A stretch of DNA of 16,476 nucleotides, from the NCBI GenBank assembly GCA_945870115.1, contig CAMBRH010000041.1, positions 1 to 16,476 of the forward strand. The letters are read 5' to 3'. Position 1 is the first letter of the stretch, and every line of letters starts with the position of its first letter. Made by a program: the position numbers and the translations under genes. Source of the DNA: Chitinophaga pinensis (GTDB taxonomy: Bacteria; Bacteroidota; Bacteroidia; Flavobacteriales_D; Crocinitomicaceae). This document shows, in pieces, positions 1-7,728 of this stretch. Under the pieces are notes generated by a model. The model did not search any database and was not told the origin of the DNA. It saw only the letters and a list, made by a program, of their open reading frames with translations.

Positions 1-861
1 ATTTCTTGTGCATGTGAATTGAGAACTTTAGGTTATCAAGTAGAAATTTTTGAAGCAAAAGGAAATCCATCAGGTTTAACTGTAAATGGAATTGCACCTT
101 ATAAAATTACAAATGAAGAAGTTCTAGAAGAAATCAATTATTTGGAAACGCAACTTGATTTTACAATTCATTATAATAATCCAATAACAACAAAAGAGCA
201 AATCAAAGACATCGAAAGTAAATTTGATGCTGTTTTTTTAGGCGTAGGAATTGGAGCTACTGCAAAATTAAATATCCATGGTGAAACTTTTGAAAATGTA
301 ATCGGAGCAGTTGAGTTTATTGAAGATTTAAGAAAAAATCATAGCAAAACACACGTTGGAACACACGTTGTAGTTTTAGGTGGTGGTAATACTGCAATGG
401 ATGCCGCTTCAGAATCTGCAAGAATGGGAGCTGAAGTTGTAACTTTAGCTTACCGTCGTTCAAAAGAAGATATGAAAGCCTACAAATTTGAATATGAGTT
501 AGCTATTTCTTCTGGTGTAACAAGTTTATTTCAAGCTCAACCTATAGAAATTTTAGGAAATAGGAAAGTTGAAGGAGTAAAATTCATGAAAACCGATGGT
601 TCAAAAGAAGAATTTACAATTCCATGTGATATGGTTATAAAAGCAACTGGACAAGCAAAACAAGGTTCTTTTTATGCTTTAATTGATTCCTTAAATGTGG
701 ATTCAAATTCACGCGTAATAGTTAATTCTGAAAATAACCAAAGTTCAAATCCTAAATATTTTGCTGGAGGTGATGCAATTAATGGAGGCGCAGAAGTTGT
801 AAACGGTGCTTTTGACGGAAAACACGCAGCAAAAGGTATTCATATTTTTTTAAATAAATAA
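1..861 (+). CDS. preT: NAD(P)-binding subunit of dihydropyrimidine dehydrogenase (PreT-like), 5' end cut by window
   Basis: The flavoprotein subunit takes electrons from NADH and passes them to PreA for reduction of uracil or thymine in the cytoplasm. The frame is open from base 1, so 286 C-terminal residues are visible and roughly the first third is missing. The visible start (ISCACELRTLGY) is what normally follows the first FAD-binding GxGxxx loop, so the cut falls almost on that motif. A second dinucleotide-binding loop, VVVLGGGNTAMDAA, lies near visible residues 123-136 and is followed by the YRRS segment typical of the GltD/PreT family. Near the C-terminus YFAGGDAINGG is the second FAD-contact motif. 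Glutamate synthase small subunit (GltD) is the main alternative by sequence. The preA gene starting six bases after the stop makes PreT much more likely. The apparent start at base 19 is an internal Leu codon, not a real start. Confidence 0.88.
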   Translation: MSCACELRTLGYQVEIFEAKGNPSGLTVNGIAPYKITNEEVLEEINYLETQLDFTIHYNNPITTKEQIKDIESKFDAVFLGVGIGATAKLNIHGETFENVIGAVEFIEDLRKNHSKTHVGTHVVVLGGGNTAMDAASESARMGAEVVTLAYRRSKEDMKAYKFEYELAISSGVTSLFQAQPIEILGNRKVEGVKFMKTDGSKEEFTIPCDMVIKATGQAKQGSFYALIDSLNVDSNSRVIVNSENNQSSNPKYFAGGDAINGGAEVVNGAFDGKHAAKGIHIFLNK

Positions 862-867
862 TTTATT

Positions 868-2211
868 ATGACAGATATTTCAATAAATTTCGCAGGAATT
901 AAATCTCCAAATCCTTTTTGGTTAGCTTCTGCACCACCAACGAATTCAGGTTACCAAATCATGAAAGCATTTGATGCTGGATGGGGTGGAGCTGTTTGGA
1001 AAACGTTAGGTTTACCAACGATAAACGTTTCAAGCCGTTATGGTTCAGTTAATTACCGTGACACTAGAATGGCTGGTTTTAGTAACATTGAATTGATTTC
1101 AGATCGCCCTTTAGAGGATAATTTGAGAGAAATGCAAGAAGTAAAAAAATACTATCCAAATCATGCTGTAATTGCATCATTAATGGTTGATACGCGCCAA
1201 GAATGGGAAACAATTATTAAGGAAGTTCAAGATGCAGGTGCTGACGGAATTGAATTAAATTTTGGCTGTCCTCACGGAATGTGTGAACGTGGAATGGGAT
1301 CGGCTGTTGGACAAGAACCAGAAGTGTTGAAAACAATTGTTGGATGGGTAATGGATGCCGCAAAAATTCCGGTTATTACAAAACTTTCACCAAATATTTC
1401 TCACATTACAGATCCAGGATTAGCAGCTGTTTTAGGAGGAACGAACGCAATTTCATTAATTAATACGGTTAAAAGTATTGTTGGGATTGACTTGAATTCC
1501 TATGCTCCTTATCCAGTTGTTGATGGAAAAGGATCAAATGGAGGATATTGTGGTCCTGCTGTGAAACCAATTTCATTGCACATGTTGAAAGATCTGGCTC
1601 AACATCCAGAAATTAGTAAAGTTCCTTTCAGTGGAATAGGGGGAATTGAAACTTGGAGAGATGTAGTTGAATTCATTCTTTTAGGTGCAACTTCTGTTCA
1701 AGTTTGTACAGCTGCAATGCACTATGGTTTTGGAATCGTTCGTGAAATGGAAGCAGGATTAAGACAATTCATGGAAGAAAAAGGCTACCAAACTATTTAT
1801 GATTTTGCAGGAAAAGCATTGCCTAATGTGACAGAATGGAAAAACTTGAATTTGAAATACGAAGTAAAAGCAAGCATCAACCCTGATAAATGTGTTGGAT
1901 GTGATTTGTGTTACATTGCTTGTGATGATGGTGCGCATCAAGCGATTTCTTTATCTGATGATGTTACAAATAGAGTTCCGACAATTATCGAAGAAAATTG
2001 CGTTGGTTGTAATTTATGTTCATTGGTTTGTCCAGTTGAAGATTGTATTACCATGGTTAAATTTGACGATGGAAAAGAAAATGTAACTTGGGATGAATTG
2101 ACAAACGCAAATGAAATTCCAGATACTTTTAATGATATGCGTGCAGGAGGAAGAGGACATTTTGTTCCTACTGTTGAAGATGCGTGGAATAAGAGAAAGT
2201 ATAATAGATAA
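868..2211 (+). CDS. preA: NAD-dependent dihydropyrimidine dehydrogenase catalytic subunit PreA
   Basis: With PreT this protein reduces uracil and thymine to the 5,6-dihydro forms, the first step of reductive pyrimidine catabolism. Residues 1-310 form a dihydroorotate-dehydrogenase-like FMN barrel, with NFGCPHGM at 131-138 and GIGGIETW at 256-263. The C-terminus carries two ferredoxin-type [4Fe-4S] sites: Cys342, 345, 348, 352 and Cys378, 381, 384, 388. The 447-aa length is slightly longer than E. coli PreA (about 411 aa). The extra residues lie after the second cluster and end in a charged tail. The position matching the general-acid Cys of mammalian enzyme (LACGQ) is Val147 (SAVGQ). From memory E. 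coli PreA also has Val there. The ATG at 868 follows the preT stop by six bases, so the two genes form an operon. A strong hairpin terminator lies just downstream. Confidence 0.93.
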   Translation: MTDISINFAGIKSPNPFWLASAPPTNSGYQIMKAFDAGWGGAVWKTLGLPTINVSSRYGSVNYRDTRMAGFSNIELISDRPLEDNLREMQEVKKYYPNHAVIASLMVDTRQEWETIIKEVQDAGADGIELNFGCPHGMCERGMGSAVGQEPEVLKTIVGWVMDAAKIPVITKLSPNISHITDPGLAAVLGGTNAISLINTVKSIVGIDLNSYAPYPVVDGKGSNGGYCGPAVKPISLHMLKDLAQHPEISKVPFSGIGGIETWRDVVEFILLGATSVQVCTAAMHYGFGIVREMEAGLRQFMEEKGYQTIYDFAGKALPNVTEWKNLNLKYEVKASINPDKCVGCDLCYIACDDGAHQAISLSDDVTNRVPTIIEENCVGCNLCSLVCPVEDCITMVKFDDGKENVTWDELTNANEIPDTFNDMRAGGRGHFVPTVEDAWNKRKYNR

Positions 2212-2232
2212 TTTATTTATAAGTGCTATTTT

Positions 2233-2263
2233 AAACCGATTCATTGATTTGAATCGGTTTTTT
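2233..2263 (+). terminator. Intrinsic terminator of preTA
   Basis: A perfect 10-bp stem (AAACCGATTC at 2233-2242 with GAATCGGTTT at 2251-2260, loop of 8) runs into six consecutive T on the plus strand. It sits 22 bases after the preA stop. The convergent radC gene stops at 2268, so the same hairpin may also slow transcripts from the minus strand, but that side lacks a U tract. Confidence 0.88.
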
Positions 2264-2267
2264 GGTT

Positions 2268-2960
2268 TTAAAATACTCCTTCATCCGAAAAACTAAAATA
2301 TCCGTAATCTGTAATTATAAGGTGATCGAGTACAGAAATTTCAACTAATTTTCCAAATTCAACTATTTTTTTTGTAAGTCGAATATCTTGTTCACTTGGT
2401 TTTAATTGGCCACTTGGGTGATTGTGAGCTAAAACAATTGAACTAGCTAAACAATCAATTGCTTCTTTAAATAAAATCCGATTATCGACGATCGTTCCAG
2501 TTAATCCGCCACTTGAAAGACGCACTTGTTTGATTACATCATTTGCACGATTTAAAAAAAGAGCGTAAAACTCCTCTATATTTAAATCTTGTAAAAATGG
2601 TTTTAAATATTCGTAAGAATCTTTTGAAGCTCTAATTTTAATTCTTTCAGGTGCAACAGCTTCTTTCCTTCTGCGACCAAGTTCTAAAGCAGCAAGTAAA
2701 GTAATTGCTTTTGCTTCTCCTATTCCTTTGAATTTACATAAATCTTGAAGGTTTTTCTTCGAAAACTCGACTAAATCATTGTTTGAAGAAGCAAGTAAAT
2801 CTTTTGCTAAATCAACTGCTGACTGATCTCTGGAGCCAGAATTTAGTAAAATAGCAATGAGTTCAGAATCTGTTAATTGTTTTTTGCCTTTCAGCATTAA
2901 TTTTTCTCTCGGACGGTCGTCTTCAGCCCATGATTTGATGGTTTGGTTTGGTTGGATCAT
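2268..2960 (-). CDS. radC: RadC family JAB/JAMM-domain protein
   Basis: This is a chromosomal RadC-type protein of 230 aa, the usual length. Residues 1-100 form the N-terminal helix-hairpin-helix part: WAEDDRPREKLM near 11-22 and the hairpin CKFKGIGEAKA near 75-85. Residues 105-230 are the MPN/JAMM metalloprotease-like domain, with Glu129/Glu130 (NIEEFYALFLN), His179 and His181 in AHNHPSG, and Asp192 as candidate zinc ligands. The family was named for DNA repair, but that role in E. coli has been withdrawn and the biochemical function is unsettled. The ATG at 2958-2960 begins the conserved N-terminal region. An upstream sequence on the minus strand at 3004-3011 (TAAACTTG) is one base off the Bacteroidota -7 box. 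The gene converges on preA. Confidence 0.93.
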   Translation of the reverse strand: MIQPNQTIKSWAEDDRPREKLMLKGKKQLTDSELIAILLNSGSRDQSAVDLAKDLLASSNNDLVEFSKKNLQDLCKFKGIGEAKAITLLAALELGRRRKEAVAPERIKIRASKDSYEYLKPFLQDLNIEEFYALFLNRANDVIKQVRLSSGGLTGTIVDNRILFKEAIDCLASSIVLAHNHPSGQLKPSEQDIRLTKKIVEFGKLVEISVLDHLIITDYGYFSFSDEGVF

Positions 2961-3049
2961 AAAAAATAAAATTAGGTTTAGTGAAATTTGTTTTAAAAAT
3001 AAACAAGTTTAAGTAAAGCTAAGAATATTTTAGGTAATTAAAAAGATTT

Positions 3050-4498
3050 TTATGATATTTTTTTCATTAAATCATTGCCTCTTAAAGCAATAAAAATGGC
3101 GCAAATTGCCCAAATTGGCATGGCAGCTTTATCTGTATCGAAATAATTATTTAAAATTCCGTGAAAGAAATAGGTAGTTAAGGCTAAAATCATTGCTAAA
3201 ATCAAGGTCCGCATTTCTTTATCTTTTGGATCAAAATGAATATACAATTTTATTCCTGTGTAAAAAATAGATGCGATTAAAGCTAAAACACTCAATAAAC
3301 CAATAAATCCTGTTTCAGCCATTGGGCCCAAATATTCGCTGTGTGCATTTCCACCATCACCAAAATTTGTTGAGATGATTGTTAAATTTTCAGGTTCTTG
3401 AAATCTTGCGTATTCAAAAGCGTAAGTTCCGGGTCCAAAACCGAAGAATGGTCTTTCTAAAAACATATCAATTGCACAACTCCAGCGGTTTAAACGTTCT
3501 AAATTTGATGCATCTGACGTGACATTTGAAACGCTTTCCAATCTTTCTCCAAAATCTTCAGTTGTGTGTTCGGCATCATTTTTTGCTAAACTTTGTTGAA
3601 TTGAAGTCCAAGAAAAGAAAATTATAATTCCGATAATAAATGTAGTTGTGGCAATCCAAGTGAATTTTATTTTAAATTTTATCAAAGCTAAAACTCCCAA
3701 AGCAACAATAATACTTAGCCAAGCTGCTCGAGTGTAAGAAAAATAAAGAGCTAAAATATTGATTGTAAAAACAGAAATTAAAACTGCTTGAACCAAAGGA
3801 TTGTGCTTTTTTGAAAAATACAAGCCAAAAGTAATAGGTAAAACAAAAGCAACCAAAGCACCATAAATTGTATGATCTTTAAAAAGTGGATTCATAACCC
3901 AATGTCCTTCTTTTTCGCCAAATTGGTATGATGCATGAATAACCAACGTGTAAAGCATCGCTATGGTCATTCCAGCAATGAAAAGATAAATAAAGGTTAA
4001 AATATTTTTTCGCTTTTGAAATACAGAAACTCCATAAAATAATACTGGAATGATAAACCACAATTTCGCCAATAAAAATTTGAACGAAGCAAGAGGATTT
4101 GAACTTGTAATTGATGTAATGAAAAGCCAAGATAAATAAAATAGTAAAATCCAAATTAAATGGCTTTTAAACAAAATTTTTGGAAAAAATGGAAATTTTA
4201 TTTGTTGAATCAATAATAAAACCATCAAGCCAAAAAGCATTGGTTCTGTTGGAATAAACAAGCCAAAACTTTGCGTATATTCTTCAATGTTAATTGAGAT
4301 TGGTGCAAAAAAGAATAGGCTTAAAAATGTTACTTCTGTATGAAATATTGCTCCGTAAATAGCAATTAATATGATTGGCAAAAGTGAAAAATACCAGGAA
4401 TCATTCCAAATAAAATAACATGATAAAGCACAAAATAGCAGGCCAGTAAAAACCAACCATTTATTTTCTTTAATATCAAGCCTTAACTTTGAAAACAC
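3050..4498 (-). CDS. O-antigen ligase/polymerase family membrane protein (Wzy/WaaL type)
   Basis: A 482-aa inner-membrane protein with about ten to twelve hydrophobic segments. A large periplasmic loop spans roughly residues 298-392, the layout of the Wzy_C family (O-antigen polymerase, WaaL ligase, related exopolysaccharide polymerases). Family-like features are YTRAAWLS at 255-262 before the loop, RLNRWSCAIDMFLERPFFGFGPGT in the loop at 335-358, and NAHSEYLGPMAETG at 384-397 (an E.G motif after NAH.EYL). These proteins transfer undecaprenyl-linked glycans to each other or to an acceptor. Sequence alone cannot separate polymerase from ligase. The only sensible start is GTG at 4496-4498, two bases after the stop of the Wzz-like gene, implying translational coupling. 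That pairing with a chain-length regulator favours the polymerase role. No glycosyltransferase genes are adjacent. Confidence 0.85.
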   Translation of the reverse strand: MFSKLRLDIKENKWLVFTGLLFCALSCYFIWNDSWYFSLLPIILIAIYGAIFHTEVTFLSLFFFAPISINIEEYTQSFGLFIPTEPMLFGLMVLLLIQQIKFPFFPKILFKSHLIWILLFYLSWLFITSITSSNPLASFKFLLAKLWFIIPVLFYGVSVFQKRKNILTFIYLFIAGMTIAMLYTLVIHASYQFGEKEGHWVMNPLFKDHTIYGALVAFVLPITFGLYFSKKHNPLVQAVLISVFTINILALYFSYTRAAWLSIIVALGVLALIKFKIKFTWIATTTFIIGIIIFFSWTSIQQSLAKNDAEHTTEDFGERLESVSNVTSDASNLERLNRWSCAIDMFLERPFFGFGPGTYAFEYARFQEPENLTIISTNFGDGGNAHSEYLGPMAETGFIGLLSVLALIASIFYTGIKLYIHFDPKDKEMRTLILAMILALTTYFFHGILNNYFDTDKAAMPIWAICAIFIALRGNDLMKKIS

Positions 4499-4500
4499 GA

Positions 4501-5490
4501 TTAAGCTTGTTTACGAAGTTCTTTTATTTTATCTTGAATCAACAAACCAAAAATCAATAGAATAAATGTCATGAATGCTGTAACGATGATAATAATTGCT
4601 TTTTTAGGCTTTTCTTTTTTATCAGCAACAACTGCTCTTTCAACAATAAATTTATGGTTAAAATTTGTATAGGCATCAGATTCAGCTTGTTCGTATGAAT
4701 CTTCAAACTCCGCAAGTTTCATTGTTTTTTCATCACGAAGCATAACTAATCCGTCAAATTCTGCACCATGTTTGATGTTTACATCTAATTGATTTTTGAA
4801 AAAGGCTTTATCTGTTGGGTTTTTAGAATCGTTATAGGCTTGAAATAAATTTGCTCTGGCTTCAGAAGTTACAACCCCTAATTCAGATAGTGTATCTAAT
4901 TTATTCGTTACTTCTTTCAACGAAGTTTGGATTATTTCTTTTTTTCTTTTGTTTATTTCGAAAGCTGGAATTGTTCTTTCTTTAACCATCTCATTTTTTA
5001 CCGTATCAATTAAATCTACAATTCTATTTGCAATTTCAGCTGCCAATTCTCTATCACGATCTAAAACATCAATTTGAATTGAACCATATTTTGTGCGTGT
5101 AAATTGAATGTGACTTGAATAAGCCAAACCTAATTTATAATATTTATTGACATCTTTCGAATCAATGTCATAATGATTCATCAAATCATATCGCTGCACC
5201 AATATATCTCTAATTCGAGATGATGAAAGTATTTGAACCAATTGTTCAGCTTGTTCTTCTTCACCAAAATCCATGGATGATGCTTTTGCATTTCGTTGTT
5301 CTGAAAATGAAACGGTACTTGTTGCCGTTGGAAAAACAATTGCTGACGAAAGGAAAAGTGGCGTCATAAAAAATGTTACAACTGTTGTAATTATTGCCAC
5401 AAGTAATGTAACTAAAATAATAAATTTTCTTTTTTTCCAGATGAAGATTAACAATTGACTTCTATCATTTTGAAATGTTTGGTTTTCCAT
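4501..5490 (-). CDS. Wzz-like polysaccharide chain-length determinant (PCP family)
   Basis: A 329-aa polysaccharide co-polymerase-type protein, thought to set glycan chain length or assist export at the inner membrane. It has the family layout: short cytoplasmic N-terminus, TM1 about residues 22-43 (FIILVTLLVAIITTVVTFFM), a periplasmic domain with a helical, charge-rich middle (about 150-290), then TM2 about 298-318. Lys- and Pro-containing sequence (KKEKPKK) precedes TM2, where Wzz proteins have their Pro-rich motif. There is no C-terminal Walker-type tyrosine-kinase domain, so it is not a fused BY-kinase. The ATG at 5488-5490 lies about 44 bases downstream of a TAnnTTTG box. The downstream gene is a Wzy/WaaL-family protein coupled by a two-base gap. 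The pair probably acts on the same glycan. Confidence 0.83.
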   Translation of the reverse strand: MENQTFQNDRSQLLIFIWKKRKFIILVTLLVAIITTVVTFFMTPLFLSSAIVFPTATSTVSFSEQRNAKASSMDFGEEEQAEQLVQILSSSRIRDILVQRYDLMNHYDIDSKDVNKYYKLGLAYSSHIQFTRTKYGSIQIDVLDRDRELAAEIANRIVDLIDTVKNEMVKERTIPAFEINKRKKEIIQTSLKEVTNKLDTLSELGVVTSEARANLFQAYNDSKNPTDKAFFKNQLDVNIKHGAEFDGLVMLRDEKTMKLAEFEDSYEQAESDAYTNFNHKFIVERAVVADKKEKPKKAIIIIVTAFMTFILLIFGLLIQDKIKELRKQA

Positions 5491-5533
5491 TCTTAAATTC
5501 TTGATTTTTATATTTTATATAACTCTTTTTTTA

Positions 5534-5541
5534 CAAATTTA
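5534..5541 (-). promoter_or_regulatory. -7 promoter element (TAAATTTG) of the wzz-like operon
   Basis: On the minus strand the sequence reads TAAATTTG, a full match to the Bacteroidota -7 consensus TAnnTTTG. It lies 43 bases upstream of the start codon at 5490. I see no TTG at the -33 distance. The box begins only four bases beyond the U tract of the dnaN terminator. Confidence 0.5.
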
Positions 5542-5545
5542 TTGC

Positions 5546-5578
5546 AAAAAAAAACATCCGCTTTTAAACAGATGTTTT
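5546..5578 (-). terminator. Intrinsic terminator of dnaN
   Basis: On the minus strand AAAACATCTG pairs with CGGATGTTTT (10 bp including one G-U pair, 8-base loop) and runs directly into nine T (5546-5554). It begins 34 bases after the dnaN stop and separates dnaN from the polysaccharide gene pair. Confidence 0.85.
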
Positions 5579-5612
5579 AATTTTTAAAAAAAATTTCACT
5601 TTTTGTTGAAAA

Positions 5613-6731
5613 TTATCTGTTAATCATAACAGGCATAACCAACATTAAAATATCTTCGTTTTCATTTTCAGGTTCTGAAGGAGTAAGAATTCCAGCACGA
5701 TTTGGTGCACTCATTCTAATTTTAATTTCTGCTGAATCTAGATTTGAAAGCATTTCCATCAAAAACTTTGAGTTGAATGCAATTTCCATATCTTCTCCGT
5801 CATAAGAACAAGTTAAACGTTCATTTGATTCATTAGAGAAATCAATATCTTCCGCAAATAAAGACAATTCTTGACCTGCAATTTTGATTTTTACTTGATG
5901 TGTACTTTTATTTGAGAAAATCGATACTCTTTTTAGTGCGCTTAAAAATTGAACGCGATCAACAGTTAAGACATTTGGATTTTCTTTTGGAATTACCGCT
6001 TCATAATTAGGAAATTTTCCGTCAATCAAACGACAAACCAATTCCATATCATTGAACGTGAAAATTGCATTTGATTCGTTAAATTCTAGCAAAACTTCTT
6101 CCTCACCACGTAAATTTGATTTCAAAAGATTCAAAGGTTTTTTAGGTAAAATGAAAGAAGCATTTCCTTCAGCTAAAGAATCTGTTCTTTTGTAACAAAC
6201 TAATTTGTGAGCATCTGTTGCAACAAAAATTAATTCTTCAGGAGAAAATTGACAATAAACTCCGCTCATTACTGGACGTAAATCATCATTTCCAGTAGCG
6301 AATAATGTTTTTGTAATTGCTTTCGAAATAATTTCTCCTGTAACTTTTAACTGATTTTTTTTCTCAAATGCTGGAATTTTCGGATATTCATTTCCATTGT
6401 ATCCAGGCATTTTAGATTTTCCATTGTCATAAGAAAGTTCAATAGAAAAAGTGTCTTTGTCAACAATAAAAGTACAAGGTTGCTCAGGTAAATTTTTCAA
6501 TATATCTAACAACATTTTTGCAGGAATACAAATTTTCCCTGATTCTGTAGCTTCAATAACAAGTTTTGTGCGCATTGTAGTTTCCAAATCCGAAGCAGAA
6601 ACCGTTAAATCATTGTTGTCAATTTCAAATAAAAAATTATCTAAAATTGGTAAATTATTATTTGTACTCAAAACACCACTGATACTTTGTAAATGTTTTG
6701 ATAAGGTTCCTGAAGAAACAATAAAGTTCAT
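5613..6731 (-). CDS. dnaN: DNA polymerase III subunit beta (sliding clamp)
   Basis: The beta clamp is a ring-shaped dimer that tethers DNA polymerase III to the template and serves as a docking site for repair proteins. The 372-aa length fits the family. The three clamp domains can be followed: N-terminal MNFIVSSGTLSKHLQSISGV and LPILDNFLF (about 27-35), the middle domain starting near residue 120 with NDDLRPVMSGVY, and the third domain from about 245 ending in the hallmark VMPVMINR (the M-P-x-x C-terminal stretch that forms the hydrophobic ligand pocket). The gene stands alone with its own terminator and a -7 box about 44 bases upstream. It is not next to dnaA or recF here, which is common outside the classic oriC gene order. 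Confidence 0.97.
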   Translation of the reverse strand: MNFIVSSGTLSKHLQSISGVLSTNNNLPILDNFLFEIDNNDLTVSASDLETTMRTKLVIEATESGKICIPAKMLLDILKNLPEQPCTFIVDKDTFSIELSYDNGKSKMPGYNGNEYPKIPAFEKKNQLKVTGEIISKAITKTLFATGNDDLRPVMSGVYCQFSPEELIFVATDAHKLVCYKRTDSLAEGNASFILPKKPLNLLKSNLRGEEEVLLEFNESNAIFTFNDMELVCRLIDGKFPNYEAVIPKENPNVLTVDRVQFLSALKRVSIFSNKSTHQVKIKIAGQELSLFAEDIDFSNESNERLTCSYDGEDMEIAFNSKFLMEMLSNLDSAEIKIRMSAPNRAGILTPSEPENENEDILMLVMPVMINR

Positions 6732-6774
6732 ATTTGATAAATTTAATTGAAATATTTGATAAAAAAATTCGTTA

Positions 6775-6782
6775 CAAAAATA
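6775..6782 (-). promoter_or_regulatory. -7 promoter element (TATTTTTG) of dnaN
   Basis: The minus strand reads TATTTTTG, matching TAnnTTTG, 43 bases upstream of the dnaN ATG. No TTG is visible at the -33 distance; the region is A+T rich. The intergenic gap is only 101 bases, so the promoter lies right after the end of the outer-membrane protein gene. Confidence 0.5.
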
Positions 6783-6832
6783 GTACTTTTTTTTGAATTT
6801 TAATAATCGAGTATTTTTATTCTAAATTTACA

Positions 6833-7714
6833 TTAAAAGGAGAAACTTAAGCCAAAATTAAAAAGAATAAAAGAAAGTTGCTTATCACTTCGAATTAAAT
6901 TACTCATTTCTTCTTTTGTAAACCAATATTTTTCAGCTAAAACATTATTTGAGGAGTAAGTTTCTACTTTTTTAATGAAATTGAACGTATATTGAAATCC
7001 GTAATTAATTAATAAGCGATCAGAAATTGGTGTCCTCATATTTAGAGCATACATAATCATTTTAGCTTTGAACTTATTATCCGAATAATCAAACATATTT
7101 GTGTTAAATTCAGTCTTAGCAGCAGGACTTATGAATTGAAGGTATTCGTTATAACCATTAAAATCTGTAACATATTCTTTTAAATCAGATTTGTATTCCT
7201 TTTCAATTAAGCTGATTGTTTTTATTCCGAATCCAATTTGATGAGAAAATCCTATTGGCAAAATGGTGCTATTTCTTGCATATTCTATTTTGGGCATTAT
7301 CGTAAATGTTTTAAAATCGAATAATTCTAGTTCACCATAATATTCATAAAAATTATTATAGTAAATCTCGCTGTTTTCATACCTGTCGATGTATTTCGAT
7401 CCCACACTAAATTGATCTGCTCCAATATAAATTCCAGCTGAAAATTTGCGTGACAAGATTCTCATGTAAGAAACGCCGTAACCAAAGTCAAAGCGATCTT
7501 TTTGGTCATTTAATGGTCTTACATTTTTTTCTGTAAGAAAATTATCAGATGAGGTCAAAGAAAAAAGATTAGCTATTACAGGAGTAGTTATGGTTGTATT
7601 TACTTCAACAATATTTCTTTGTCCTAAATAACCTGAGTTTTGAGCATCAAGATTTGTATAAATACAGAGAAAAATGGCGGAAAATGTTATTTTTATAAAT
7701 AGTATATTTTTCAT
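6833..7714 (-). CDS. Predicted outer-membrane beta-barrel protein, function unknown
   Basis: I do not recognise a named family. The 293-aa product has a clear signal peptide (Lys-containing start, hydrophobic core about residues 4-20, likely cut after Ala24 before Gln25). The mature part alternates polar and aromatic/hydrophobic residues in short strands, for example DFGYGVSYMRILSRKFSAGIYIG, and the protein ends in FGLSFSF. A terminal Phe on an amphipathic last strand is the usual signal for barrel insertion by BamA, and the size suits an 8- to 12-stranded barrel. The gene starts 14 bases after the stop of the M48 protease gene and shares its transcript. That context suggests an envelope role connected with the protease, which is inference only. 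No terminator is evident after its stop. Confidence 0.75.
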   Translation of the reverse strand: MKNILFIKITFSAIFLCIYTNLDAQNSGYLGQRNIVEVNTTITTPVIANLFSLTSSDNFLTEKNVRPLNDQKDRFDFGYGVSYMRILSRKFSAGIYIGADQFSVGSKYIDRYENSEIYYNNFYEYYGELELFDFKTFTIMPKIEYARNSTILPIGFSHQIGFGIKTISLIEKEYKSDLKEYVTDFNGYNEYLQFISPAAKTEFNTNMFDYSDNKFKAKMIMYALNMRTPISDRLLINYGFQYTFNFIKKVETYSSNNVLAEKYWFTKEEMSNLIRSDKQLSFILFNFGLSFSF

Positions 7715-7728
7715 GAGTAAAAAATGTT

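Noticed and set aside
1759..2296. Several short open frames overlapping the end of preA on both strands
   Set aside because: They overlap conserved iron-sulfur coding sequence, have low-complexity translations and no promoter box; they are shadows.
2268..2960. RadC as evidence of a mobile element
   Set aside because: Full-length HhH plus JAMM architecture and housekeeping neighbours fit the chromosomal RadC; no transfer or integration genes are nearby.
3019..3034. CTAAGAATATTTTAGG as a terminator after the polymerase/ligase gene
   Set aside because: The pairing is short, A+T only in the centre, and no U tract follows on the minus strand.
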